64,000 nucleotides of DNA from Brachionus manjavacas (lineage: Eukaryota; Rotifera; Eurotatoria; Ploima; Brachionidae): the NCBI GenBank assembly GCA_019054805.1, contig JAHQIY010000027.1, positions 858,757 to 922,756 on the forward strand. The letters are read 5' to 3'. Shown here one piece after another: positions 20,309-31,497 of this stretch (position 1 is its first letter; each line of letters begins with the position of its first letter). The notes under the pieces were generated by a model. It had not been told where the DNA came from. It worked only from the letters and a program-made list of their open reading frames with translations, and did no database searches. Both the position numbers and the translations under genes were made by a program.

Positions 20309-21600
20309 TTACAGCCATAATTTGGATGCTTTAATGTGGATTTTAAATCTGTCTTTAATACTTAAATCAGAATCCGACCCCTCGCAGCTACTAAGTTCGA
20401 TATTTTTTTTTGTTTCGTCAGGTTGTCTCGATAAAGCATTTGCTGTAATTTTTGGACAACTTGAACGGCGTTTTCGTTCAAGCGGTAAATTCATAGCGAT
20501 TTATTTGAAGTTACATAATTCTAAATAAAAAAAATATTTATATAAAATTAAAAAAATTTCAAATTGATCAAAAATTGCTTAAAAGTGAACTGAAAGCTAT
20601 TGTATGACCACATTTGTAAAGTTTGATTCAGTGACTGCAATTGCATGTACTTAATTTCCATTGATCTCTGTTTATTTTAAACAATAAGTATTAAATATCG
20701 AGCATTGTCATTGATGACTTCAGATATATTGTTTTGATAAAAGACATTTTTGATTAATATGGGCAAATATTTAATCAATTGTTCACACTTGTTGCACCCA
20801 ATCTCAAAACCTTCATAAACTTTTTCTAGAGGAAAAAGTGCTAGCGAACCATAAAGATTAAACTCTCTGAACTTATCTTTCTTATTTTTAGACTGCTCAT
20901 CTAAAAATCGCCTGCTTGAAGTGAAACCAAAATCCTTTGATTACTAAATTTGAAAAATGGTACATAATTCCAAATAAACACGCTTTTTCAAAATCAACCA
21001 TTATCGACTTGGGATTAGGTTAAAATTTTTATTTATCAGACTTGTTTTTAAGTCAAAGTCATGACTTAAATTTTTTTTTTTTTAACTGCTAGTATATAGC
21101 GAACTAGAAATATCACTGTTGGTGCTGTACAAAATCTGGTTGTAATCGTTTCATTTGAAAACGATGAAATACTTTTTATTTCGATTAAATAAAACCAAAA
21201 ATTTGGTGAATTTATCAACACTATTAAAAATAAAATGAATAAAAAGAGTTAAAAATTTTTTTTTTCTATTTATTATTATTTTGTATTTGTTTGGAAAAAG
21301 TATATAAAAAATCGATCAGCAACAATTGTCACATTTAAAAAAAAAAAAAATTGACTTGACTTGACTTAAGACTTGTGACTTAAAAACAAGTCTGTTATTT
21401 ATTGCTAATTTAAAAAAAAAAAAAGATACACTATTTTTTTTTTAAATAAATAACTGCATCGTTCTTAATGGTGCACATTTGAATATTCCGTCCTTGAACC
21501 AAGTTTCTGCTTCACTGAAAATCTTCATACTCTCATAATCAACCAAAATTACAATTCTGTTGTCACAAGAATTTTTACCATTTATTAAATATAGTTCGTT
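20309..21600 (-). pseudogene. Decayed Mutator-like (MULE) transposase
   Basis: Minus-strand order: RIVILVDYESMKIF and WFKDGIFKCAP (21580-21470), equivalent to the DGTFKxxP motif with the first catalytic Asp. Next comes NPKSIMVDFEKACLFG...GFWFHFKQAIFR (21023-20910), the DFE / GCxFHxxQA core. Then FNLYGSLALFPLEKVYEGFE (about 20870-20800), the usual LALAF.P...V..AFE segment. Last is a basic tail, ERKRRSSCPKITANALSRQP (20494-20420), like the GRPKK..AL.RQ end of these proteins. Stops and frameshifts are numerous. A hAT-type MITE sits between the DGxFK and DFE parts, and about 100 expected residues are missing there. Confidence 0.8.
21037..21394. mobile_element. hAT-type MITE, 358 bp, perfect 8-bp TSD
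   Basis: Ends CAGACTTGTTTTTAAGTCA and, reversed from the right, CAGACTTGTTTTTAAGTCAC. Both sides are flanked by TTATTTAT (21029-21036 and 21395-21402). An 8-bp duplication with CAG..CTG termini is the hAT signature. It is inserted within the remains of the MULE transposase, so it is the younger of the two. Confidence 0.85.
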
Positions 21601-21654
21601 TTTAAGCATGACACTGTATTTACCATTTAATTATAAATTTGAATAATCTTATGC

Positions 21655-21725
21655 ATTTGTGTACCGAATTGATGCTCCTTCAGAATAAAAATAAATAAAA
21701 AAATAAAAATAAAATTAAATAAGAA
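21655..21725 (-). repeat. Dispersed LINE-like 3' tail, family A (reverse)
   Basis: On the minus strand: an ATTTTT-rich lead, ATTCTGAAGGAGC, a diverged core, TCGGTACA and ACAAAT. Same unit as at 3440 and 11545. Confidence 0.45.
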
Positions 21726-21829
21726 AAAATAAAAGAACAGAATGAATCAATCCTGCCCTCACATATCCCTCACTCAACTCAAAAAGTCGATTTGGGACTG
21801 TTAGTAGTTAAAGTTTTATTTATTGAAGG

Positions 21830-22145
21830 GCTCTTGGTGCATAATATTGGATGGAATATCATATTTCAGCTTTAAATAGCTCGAACTGCTGAATTTTGAA
21901 TAACATGTATTTTTTTGATACTAGTTTCTGAGAATGACTTCAGAAATGGGAACGTATCGCATTCAAAATGGATTTAACCAAAGGTTTATACAGGTTTCCT
22001 TTACTCTTTGTCACAGGAACAGGCCAAAATTAAAATCTGCAACCCTCTTCTCCAATTTCAGCTTTATTTTGTCTTCCGATATTTTCAGTAATAAATCTGT
22101 GAGTTCTTCAAATTTTCTTTTTAATTTTTCTACTAGAGTCTTTTC
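21830..22145 (-). repeat. Diverged interspersed repeat, probably LINE-derived, copy 1
   Basis: Shares a colinear series of blocks (TTTTTTGATA, TTTCTGA.AATGA.TTCA, TTTATA.A..TTTCCT and a closing TTTTGTCTTCCG-like block) with 25050-25230. The minus strand reads LLLKISEDKIKLKLEK, reminiscent of LINE ORF debris. It contains a 28-bp string identical to a GPS2 exon (see findings). Confidence 0.35.
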
Positions 22146-22559
22146 CAGAGTTGTTTAAAAGTCCCAAATTAAAGTCCAAGTCATTAAAAAAAGGTCCAAG
22201 TCAAAGACTTTTATTTTTTTTTAAAAAAAAAGTCCAACACTCGCTTGGCTTCCATAATAACCATCTGGAATCTCAAAATAATCATTTCCTGGAACGGAAT
22301 AAATTACATTTGTCCTTTCACATTCATTGAACGTGAAAAATTCCTGAATAATTACTCTTCATGCAAAAATAGGAAGATTTGTTTGAATAATTTTTAAAAC
22401 AGGAGAAAAAATTGACTTTGGAATCTCGGAATGCCGAGTCATCAAGATTGAGCCAATTAATTATTTATAAATATTTAAAGAATTTTTTCAGTCATTAATA
22501 TCGTGAAAAAAAAAAAGTCCTGGACTTGACTTGAGACCTGTGACTTCTAAACAACTCTG
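22146..22559. mobile_element. hAT-type MITE, 414 bp
   Basis: Termini CAGAGTTGTTTAAAAGTC and, reversed from the right, CAGAGTTGTTTAGAAGTCAC. The flanking 8-mers GTCTTTTC and GTCTAATC match at 6 of 8 positions, consistent with an aged target duplication. AAGTCCAAGTC-type subterminal repeats occur on both sides. Ends 175 bp before the GPS2 start codon. Confidence 0.8.
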
Positions 22560-22734
22560 GTCTAATCGGACATTTTCACACTCTTCTGCATCAATTTTCA
22601 CGGAATGAGCTTGAAATCAGCCTAAGGCATTTTGTTAAGTTTGAACTGAAGTATAAAGGCAAAAATTAACAATAATTAAATGCACTGAATATTTTATTAG
22701 TATTTAAAAAAAAAAATAATTCTGTATCGCAAAA

Positions 22735-24199
22735 ATGCCGGAATTGATAATGGAACGGCCCAAAATGAGCCTTCAGATGCACGAGAACCTCAAGCGGTTC
22801 ATACTAAGAGAGAGGCGCCGAAAGAAAGAAGAGGACGAGCAGAAACTGCGCGAAGAAAAGGTGCCAAACACTTTTTTGTAGCTGATTTTTAAACAACTTT
22901 TTTTTTCTTAAGAAAAAGGCCGAAATAAAGACCCAAAATTTGGAGCAGAACAAAGAGCAAATCGAACAGCTGGAGCACAAGTTGGAAGACTTGAAACTAG
23001 TAGATTTTTTTTCCAACAAATTTGGCAAATTATTTTTTTTCATTTGTGCAGAAAAAAAGTGAACTTTTTAACCAGCTGAAAAAGGTTTTGAACGAGGAAA
23101 CAAATTTAAAAAAGAGCACCCGCGTATCAAGCGGACAAGGCTCAGTGCCCGAGCAAACAAGCACTCTGAACCCTCTGTTGATGTACTCGGGCCACCACGG
23201 TCACCCTCAAATGCTCACACCGCAAAACTCCCAATTCTCGCAGCCAATTCCAGTCAATGCACAAACCAACCAGCCCAAGCCACAATCACCGTATCACCTT
23301 CTACCGCCCCATCATCTGCCCCCCAATGCCTCAAATTGTAATAAAAAAAAATTTAAAAAAAATTCTCTTTTTTTCCTAATTTTTTTTGTTCAAAAGTCTT
23401 TAAATATTTGAACCAGTCAATGCCAATGTCACCACAAATGATGCCAAATCAGCCAGCACTGTTGATGCCGCCCTCATCGCCCAGCAGTTCCCCTCACATG
23501 ATGAGCTCTTCGCCCAGACACACCATGCAGCCGTCTTCGGGCAACGTCAAGCGGCAGCGGAGTCCATCTCCGTCCAGATCGCCATTCAATCAGGCCAATT
23601 TGATGAATGGCCAATTTTTGTTCAGCCAGAGCCACTTGATGCAACAGAGGTCCATATCGCCATGCAGCATCATAGCCTCGTCTCCGCCGCCCTCTAATTT
23701 CAACAGCCCAAGCAGTTCAAAAAAAGTGCGCAACAGCAATGTGTCGCAGTCGCCGCAATCAATGGGCGCCAGGCATCAGCAGTCGCAGTCAGCGTTCAAT
23801 TCTTATCTTAATAGAGCGCCGAGCATGGCCAATTTTCAGTCGCCGTCGGCCCAGAAGGGTCCGATGCCAGCGCAAACTCCACCCGGGTCCTATCAGCTGC
23901 CTAGAGGCATGCCGCCTCAGAGCCAGCCATCGAACATGCCGCCCATCACCGGCTTCAACCATCACTACTTAAACTCTTTGTCACAGGAACAGGCCAAAAT
24001 GTTGCTTCAGTCGCAGCAGTTCATGCCCCAGTCGTCTTACTTGGGAAACATGTCCAATATTCCGATGATTTCGGCGGCCGCCATTGCTGCAGTGGCTGCC
24101 GCCTCAGGAAACTCGCACCAGCCGCCGAGCTCTAATTCGGGATCGGGCGGTGGCAGCATCATGACTGGTTATTCTATCCGCAACCCTCCAAATCAATAG
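22735..24199 (+). CDS. GPS2: G protein pathway suppressor 2 (GPS2) homologue
   Basis: A subunit of the NCoR/SMRT-HDAC3 corepressor complex (established for the family). Exons 22735-22860, 22913-22999, 23052-23337, 23397-24199; introns 52, 52 and 59 nt; 433 residues. The N-terminus MPELIMERPKMSLQM and the coiled coil ending SELFNQLKKVLNEE match the diagnostic GPS2 N-terminal region that binds NCoR/TBL1. The rest is low-complexity, rich in Pro, Ser, Gln and Met, with an RQRSPSPSRSP patch and an Ala run (ISAAAIAAVAAA). The last acceptor is best placed at CAAAAG (23396), which keeps phase; the CAG at 23416 does not. AATAAA at 24305. Confidence 0.9.
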
Positions 24200-25455
24200 C
24201 ACTTTCGCATGTGTTGGTGATTTTTGTAATTTTAAAATTTTTTTGCTCTTTTATCAATGTAAATTTATGAAAATTCGGGTATCGAATTTAACTTTTTTTT
24301 TTTTAATAAATTTAAATTTTAAAATTTTTTTTGATTATTTAAATTTTATTTTTAATTTTATACAAATGAACAAAAAAAAGAAAAAAATTGGGAAGTTTTG
24401 TCTTAGTAAAAGTCAAAATTAGTTTAAATCAAAAATATTTTTTGAAAATTTTGTTCAAAAACTTGAAAATTTACTAAGACTTTTGAATCTAAATTTTTTA
24501 TATAAATTATCAAAATAAAAATACATTGATTACATTGGATGGTTTCACCATGTTAAATAGATCATATTATTTAAATTTAATTTCTTGCAGTGTATTAATG
24601 TAATTAACATTATCGATAATATTATAAAAGTTTTCGTATTTTTTCCATTAGGATCAAATTGACTTTTAATTTGAACTAAAATTTAAATTAAAATTTATAT
24701 AAAATTAAAAATTGAATATTACTGATCGGAATTTATAATTATGTTTTTTGTTAATTTGTGCCGAGCTTATTCAGGTAAAAAAAATTAAAATTAATTTTCA
24801 AGCTTTCAAACTTTTATATTGTATATATAAGATGGCTCAATTGATTTTTTTGTCTAGTTTTGTGTGAGTTCTAATAAAATCAGGTGAAACCCAATTTACC
24901 CCTTAAGCCTAAGAAAAAACTCTAATTATTTTGTAATTACATTTTTTGGTTTATTCATTATTTAAAGGATGAAAATAGAAATAAAAAAGATATTTACTTG
25001 AACTATTGTTTTATCATTTTGTGTTTGTGAATCGCTTGTAGTTTTTTGATATTATTTTCTGAAAATGAATTCAAGCAAGGAAAAGAAAAGTCTTAAATTG
25101 ATCCGACTAAAGATTTATATAAATTTCCTAGTGTTTTTTTATTTAGACCTCATTTTGACAATATTTTAATGATATTTAGCCTTTTTTGCAGTTTTCTTTA
25201 ATTCCGTCTACCAGTATATTAAAATTTAACATAAATCAAATTTAATACCCTAAACTTGATTTCTTTTTGGTTCAGTATTTTGTTACTATAAATTTTTAAT
25301 TTTAGATTATCACTCTCTTTTTTGTACCAAGAAACGACTACTGAACACTTTTCAGTTGATGTCTTCATTTTTCATGATTATAATTTTTTAAGAACTGAGA
25401 GAAAGAATTAGTTATTTCGACATCTTTCTCAGTATCAATTAAATGAGCATTTTTA
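24200..25455. other. Intergenic with diverged repeat copy 2
   Basis: No gene recognised. The segment 25050-25230 is the diverged partner of the repeat at 21905-22080, in the same orientation. Confidence 0.35.
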
Positions 25456-25469
25456 CTTTTCTTCATATT

Positions 25470-26605
25470 TATTTATTTATTTAAAATATAATTTAGAGGA
25501 AACAGTTCCTCTTGGCAGCTCCGAACGGCGTAGTGCCTTCTTTTCAATCAGCCTGTTAGGAATATTTTTGGAATTTATCAACGTAGCTTATCAAAAATGT
25601 TCTGAATTTTTGTTCTGATTCATTGGGTCTTTTAGAGAGGTAATCTTGGATTTCTTTTCCGATTAGTTCATGTTGGGCTCTCGTTTTCTAAAATTTAATG
25701 AAAAGTTGGTTTGATCTATCTTCAATTTTTTCGATTTTAAGCACTCTATGCATAGTATCAATTCTTGTTTTGAGAGGAAAAAATTTTATAATTCTCAGAA
25801 TCCTGTTTTGTATTTTTTGTAATTTAAGCTTTATTTTTTCTGTTCCCGAATTTAAAATAATGAAGCAATAGTCGAACAACGAGCGGATTAGAGTTTTATA
25901 GAGGGTTAAATTAATTCTTAGGGATGAACTCCATTTAAAGCTTTTAATTTTACGAATTAGATTCATTTTTGGTGCTTGTTTCTTTATGACGTCTTGTAGA
26001 TGTGCTGTGTAGGCAAGTTTTGGATCCAGTTTGATCCCTAAAAAGGTTGGATTTCTCTCTAAAGGTACCTCTTCTTGCTCAATTTTGATATTTAGCTTGA
26101 ATTTTCTTTCGCAATTGCTTCTAGTACCAGCTCTTGTGAAAGTAGTGTGTCATGTTTTTGTTTTATTGATTTTAGAGCCCCATTTTTTGCAAAACTCTAC
26201 GATTTTCTCTATCGCATCTTGAAGGTGACGCTCAATTTCGTTTTTGGAGGTTCTTGTAATCCATATGCAAAGATCATCCGCAAACAGTGCAATTTTTACT
26301 TCTTTTGGCAGACTGTAGGCAATAACACTAAAGAAAATAATAAATAGGGTCGGTCAGAGACAACTACCCTGAGGGACCCCAAAAGTTATTAACTTCTCAG
26401 ATGATAAGGTTTGATTGTGACAAACTTGGAATGATCGGTCATTTAGGAAGTTTCTAATCCAGTTTAACAATGAATTGTGGATATTTAGGTCTTTTAATTT
26501 GGCTATCTTGCCACGATAGGATGTCTTATCAAAGGCCTTCTCAAGGTCGAAAAAAATAGCTCCGGTTAGTTCATTTCGATTGAAGCCATCAACAATCGAT
26601 TGATT
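25470..26605 (-). mobile_element. 5'-truncated Jockey-like LINE with 14-bp TSD
   Basis: Flanked by identical CTTTTCTTCATATT at 25456-25469 and 26606-26619. Minus-strand protein order: GAIFFDLEKAFDK (RT motif A), FGVPQGSCL (motif B), KIALFADDLCIW (catalytic FADD, motif C), then TFLGIKLDPKLAYTAHL and the C-terminal LYKTLIRSLFDYCFIILNSG. It ends with a 3' UTR and an (AAAT)n tail at 25470-25490. One stop lies just after the motif B string, and one near the middle. The endonuclease and early RT are missing through 5' truncation. Intact duplications suggest a fairly recent insertion. Confidence 0.92.
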
Positions 26606-26619
26606 CTTTTCTTCATATT

Positions 26620-27803
26620 AATTGCTTACAATTTGAAATAAAATTTGGAATTAAATCTGATCCTTTTTTTGTTCAAAATTTATTTTTTTTTTTCAAAAAA
26701 GGTCTGCTTGTCTGGGTTTTTTCCCATCTTCTCAATAGAATCAAACCAATTTTCAGAATTTTTTTAAAGAGGCATTTCACCCAAATGTAAGTTGATTTAG
26801 TTTTTTGCTTGAGTTTTTTGACAGCGAGTTTTCTGGAAGTTTCTTCTAACTTTCCTACGTTCTTTTATCAGATTAACAATGTTCGGGGGAGACTGGTTTT
26901 GTATATTTTCCGAGAAAGATATTGAATGCTTTTATATGAATCAGTAATGATTTATTCTGTAATTAAATCATTTACATTTAGTCTGTGATCCACACTTTAA
27001 GCACTCACTTACTTGAAGATCAACTCGTGTTTAATTCATATTTACAGAATACGTGACTATGTTATTAGTTAAAACGCCTTCTTCTAGAATCAGAATGGAA
27101 TTCTATTCTAATAGTTAACTTTTTTGACCGTTGATTTATTTTCTATTTGATAGTCAATAGAAATAGATTCTTTGATTGGGAAAAGATCACTAGTCCTAAA
27201 ACCTAAAATTTAATTACTTCATTTTTTATTAATTGTTTTTAAAGCTCAAAGTTCAAAAATACATAGGATGTATTGTAAAAAAAAAGAAAAAATTCAAAAA
27301 ATTCATAATTCTTTCCTAAATTCAGTTTAATACATATGAGTTCAGAATTTCTCATTAGAAAAAAGAGATGAATTCCATTTAGTAAATGAAGATAATTCCA
27401 GTGTGTAATTACTAATCTGTTCTTATAAAAAGTCTGACTTAATAGATTTTTCTTCATTGTTTATTAAAATCTATATTGTTTTATATTAATGCAAGTCTAA
27501 TATTATTGTATTGACTTCATTAAGGTCACTGTTTTCTTGACCATTAGCTTAATCTTTTAGTTATTTCGATTCTAAAAGATTTCTAACTTTTTGTGATTCG
27601 TCGTATTCTGAAACGTCCTTGATTTGCTTACTTGTTTGAACATTGCTAAAAAGGGATTTTAATGATTCAGTTTGACTGAATTCTTAAAATTCCAACGTTG
27701 AATTTCGCTTGGGTTTACTAGAGAACTTTCTATTTGAAATTTAGCTCTTAAAATCACGTGATAAAAATTTTATTTTATTTTATTAATTTGCTGAATTTCA
27801 AAA
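26620..27803. other. Non-coding intergenic
   Basis: No gene recognised. A 72-codon minus-strand frame at 27239-27457 has no recognisable motif. Confidence 0.5.
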
Positions 27804-27805
27804 TA

Positions 27806-28778
27806 CAGCTGAACCTTCGAATAACGAACCCTGATTGTACGAATTCTTTGAAAAATGAACATAAAAATAAGAACGGAAATAAACAGATTAAAAACAATTA
27901 GAAATATCTTGTAAAATACTTGTAAATATTTTTAAAGACTACTACTCATTTCCTGTTTTAAATACCTTCAAATAACGAAACATAAAAGGGTAAAAAATTC
28001 ACACTTTATTTAAAAAAAAAATTTACTAAAGCAATCGTTAAAATATAAATATTTTTTTCATACATATCATTATTTTTCTCAATTAGAAATTCAAAAAACT
28101 GCTTTTGAACTCGAGTCAATGAAAAATTTTTTACTCTTGAAACTAAAGTTGATATTATAAAAAACAATTTCAGAAATAGCCAAAGAATTGATAGTCAATT
28201 TCAACTATAGTTGCTACTATAGAAAAAATACTTCAACATTACGAAAAAATCTCGTCGGAACTGATAAAAAAATCAAATATGATCATTAGTGAAAAACTCA
28301 ATTAAGACAAATACGTGCACGTTAAGATTATTGACGGTTAGAATCACAATTCAGATTAAATGATCAAGAAATAGTAGATTTTATGGATTAGAATCTTAAA
28401 ATAGATGATAAAATAGAAAATGAAACAGATTCAGAAATTAAAGAAGACCCATCACCAACAAGTAGCTGAAAAGAAGCTGTACAAAAAATAAAAAAAATTT
28501 AACGTAATTTTTTAAAAGCAAAAATGGTCAATGTGCCGTTTAGCTTTTTATCAAGCATGAATAATTTCTTACATCAAAAAACTTGTATCAAGCAATCTAA
28601 ATTGTATATTTTTTAATTAATTTTTCTTCCATTTATTTAATTTTTTTTAATAAAAACTTGAATAAAAGAAAACTCTATCATTATTTTTTCCTTATATTTT
28701 TGTATTAATTTAATGAATTTTTATACAACGAATATAAAATTTTCTGTCCAAGTTTTTCGTTTTTTCAAGATTTTACTG
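27806..28778 (+). mobile_element. Tigger/pogo-type transposon relic, 973 bp, TA duplications
   Basis: The left end TA|CAGCTGAACCTTCGAATAAC and the reversed right end TA|CAGTAAAATCTTGAAAAAAC are both bounded by TA, as expected for pogo/Tigger. The interior plus strand has LETKVDIIKN and SEIAKELIVNFNYSCY in different frames, resembling the CENP-B-like helix-turn-helix. Later comes LNDQEIVDFM...NETDSEIKEDPSPTSS, resembling the acidic C-terminus. The DDE core is missing, so this is an internally deleted, dead copy. Confidence 0.7.
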
Positions 28779-28780
28779 TA

Positions 28781-29913
28781 AATAATTGAATGAATTGATT
28801 TTTTATTTATATTCACTCGATTTAAAAAAAAATATCAAATTAAATTAAAATAATTAAACTTAAATTTTATTGTAATTTAAAATCAGCTTTATTCTAAAAA
28901 TATTTATTAAAGAAACAAAAACAAATTGTTTATTTAACCACAGATAAAGTTGAGCTTAGCTCTCTGAAATGTTCCTGTAAATTTTTCATTTTATAATTAG
29001 AATATTGTTGTTATTTATTAGCTTTGAAAATAGGTAGAATTAGTTTTATATGGTTCTCAAGAAACAGGTTTTTATTAATTTATATGTTATTTAGCATCAA
29101 AATTTAAACTTCATTAGAACTAACTATAATTTTTATATAAATAATTTTTTTCAAATTAAAAAAAAGATATTTTGTGTCAAATGAATTTTTTTTTTAAAAT
29201 TTAAAATAAAATTAATTTTTTACAAAATATTTGTGTTGGAAAGTAAATTTTATAGAAAAAATTGAGTATTTATTTTTTAGTTTATTTTTTTTTTAATTAG
29301 TGGAAAAGTAAAAAATTTTCAAATTGCAATATTTTTTATCATTAAATATTTCTTTGAATTTTGAAAAAAAAAACTTTTAATAAATTAGCTAATGCTTTTT
29401 AAGCCTTGTTCATTTTTACACCTAAGTCATTTTTCATTTATTTATTTCATATAGGACATGGAACTGGATTCAAATGTTTGCTCAAAGATTTGTTTACAAC
29501 ATCTTGAGTGGTTAAAGAAACAACTGGAGTAGCCATTGCCATTTTTTATTAAAATTAAATTTTAAATTCTCAAAATTAATCTCTGAGTCACTACCAGAAG
29601 ACATAGCATCTATGAATTATAGAATTTTATACTCGACTTTAAAAAAAGAATATTTTTAAAAAGCTAAAAGAAAAGTTTTGCAAAATAAATTTAAATATAA
29701 AATTATTTTTAAGTGATCATTTTTCAAGGTATCTAAAACTAACTTCAATATTAAAGTTAGAAAAAAAAAATTGAACTACAACTTAAGTTTAAATTAGATC
29801 CGGGAATGAAATAAAAAAAATAAGATTAAAAAAATGTTTATTTAAAAAAATTGTAATCTGTCTTCAAAAAAAAGTAATACTGCCATTTTTAACAAAAAAT
29901 TTTAATCAAGCAT
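28781..29913. other. Non-coding, 3' of the ING gene
   Basis: No gene recognised. A TTTATT at about 29836 can serve as AATAAA for the minus-strand ING gene. A short minus-strand string starting MAMATPVVSLTT near 29540 has no recognisable homologue. Confidence 0.45.
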
Positions 29914-30857
29914 TTAGGCTTTTTTTCGTTTTTCCAAACACATCGGACAATACCATTTTCCCTTGGGTTTTGTGATCAGACCAACGCAACCAAAGTGAAA
30001 CCATTCAATCGGACATTCCGGATTATCACAGCCTATCATTTCTCCATAAGAAACTTGATTGCACAAACAATAAGTGGGTTCGTTTGGATCAACTGGCATG
30101 TCCAGAACATCGGCAGGCTGGGCCAAAGTCAGTGCTAGTGAACTTATTGGAAGACCTGCTTCGGCTTCTTCCCTTTAAACAAAATTTAAACAAAATATAA
30201 TTCTATTCAAAAAATTACATTATAACAGGAGGTTGTTCTGTTTTTTTTTTCTTGCGTTTTCCATCTTTAATAAAAAATAAATAAAATATTTTATTTTTTA
30301 AAATTAGCACAATACCCATTGAGACACTGCTAGTTGTTGATAAATTATGAGCTGAAACAGATGCATCAGTGTTGTCAAAGCCTTCAAAAAAGTCTCCTGA
30401 CCGTCTTGAACTTGATCTTTCTTTCAATTCAGCCTCGAATTTGGCCAGATCTGTGTCCAAGCGACGAATGTGTTTATCAACCTTATTAAAAAAATAAGAA
30501 ATAAAGAAATTTTATTTTTATTTTGTTTACAAGCTCGTATGTTTGGTTTGCCAGTTGGACTTTTTCATCAGCAAAATGCTTCACTTTTTCGTATCCTTTG
30601 TCAATGATCTTCATTTTTTCTGTCTTGGTCTGTTGGTCATATGTCTTCAAGTTTTGTATAAACTCTTTTTTGAGCTTTTCTATTTCTTTCAAGGTGTTTT
30701 GAACCCGCAAATCGATTTCATAGATTAGCTTAAAATTTCTGGTCAGTTCAGGAGAAAGATTTTCCAAGTCTAAATAAAATATTTTATTTTCTTGTCAATG
30801 ATCAATTAGTAATATACTGTCCAAAAAATGATCCAGGTAGGGTTGACTGTTTGCCAT
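29914..30857 (-). CDS. ING4/5: Inhibitor of growth protein, ING4/5 type
   Basis: Reader of H3K4me3 in HBO1/MOZ-type acetyltransferase complexes (family knowledge). Exons 30857-30818, 30769-30531, 30481-30316, 30264-30219, 30172-29914; introns 46-51 nt with matching phases; 249 residues. The N-terminal ING domain reads [25 protein letters not shown] and [21 protein letters not shown] short linker has a basic KRKKKK signal. The PHD finger starts [19 protein letters not shown] and runs through WFHFGCVGL to WYCPMC, giving a complete C4HC3 set. The protein ends KRKKA, with no long polybasic tail. It lies 236 bp downstream of SNRPD2 on the same strand. Confidence 0.95.
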
Positions 30858-31093
30858 TTGAGGGTTTTTTTTGTTCAAAGTAGCAAAAAAATATTTAAAT
30901 TTTAAATTATGAATTTATTGTGAATTTTATTTGTTGTTGAGATAAATTAACGTAACATCTTGTTCAGGAAATTTAAATTTTTATAAAAAATTTTTGACTT
31001 TTTTTTTTAAATAGAAAAAAATTTGATGTGGACAAAATTTTTATTCAAAACATGAAATATAATAAAATCAATATTTAAAGGTAATTTTTGTTT

Positions 31094-31497
31094 CTATTTG
31101 TTGGGTCCAGCTAAAGGATTTCTGATGATCAAAATGACTGAGTCTCCGCGAAGAAACATTTTAGATATGTATCTATCTTTATTGACTGGCTTGGACTTTT
31201 TTTGTCCCTTGCCACTTTTGGGAATTTCAGTCCACATTTCTTTAACATTCTCCAAGACCAAATTGAAGTGTCTTTAGAAAAAAAATCAGTATCTTTGTAA
31301 AAAAAAAATTTTTCTTACCTATCAAAAGCTTTAACTCTTCCTAGAAGTTTTTTGTTATTTCTGCAATTAATCAAGACTTGAGTATTATTTTTTACTGACT
31401 GGGTTAAAACAGACAAAGGTCCTGTATTAAATTCCTCTTCTTCCAGCTTGGAGAGTTCTTCTGGAGTCATTTCGCTCTTGGGCTTTTGAATGCTCAT
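31094..31497 (-). CDS. SNRPD2: Small nuclear ribonucleoprotein Sm D2
   Basis: Core Sm-ring subunit of spliceosomal snRNPs. Exons 31497-31319 and 31271-31094, one 47-nt intron; 118 residues, the same length as human SmD2. The N-terminal extension [18 protein letters not shown] is diagnostic of D2. Sm1 is [20 protein letters not shown]...[19 protein letters not shown], and Sm2 is [15 protein letters not shown]. The split AG|A codon at the intron restores FDRHFN. AATAAA on the minus strand near 31044. Confidence 0.97.

Noticed and set aside
23739-23972. Second plus-strand frame inside GPS2 exon 4
   Set aside because: Alternative frame of a GC-richer low-complexity coding exon; Arg/Ser-rich nonsense translation without a start context.
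27239-27457. 72-codon minus-strand open frame
   Set aside because: Low-complexity Phe/Leu/Asn-rich translation of AT-rich DNA with no motif or splice context.
30857-31094. SNRPD2 and ING as a trans-spliced operon
   Set aside because: Same strand and only 236 bp apart, but I saw no clear pyrimidine-AG trans-splice acceptor just before the ING start codon, and each gene has its own polyadenylation-like signal.
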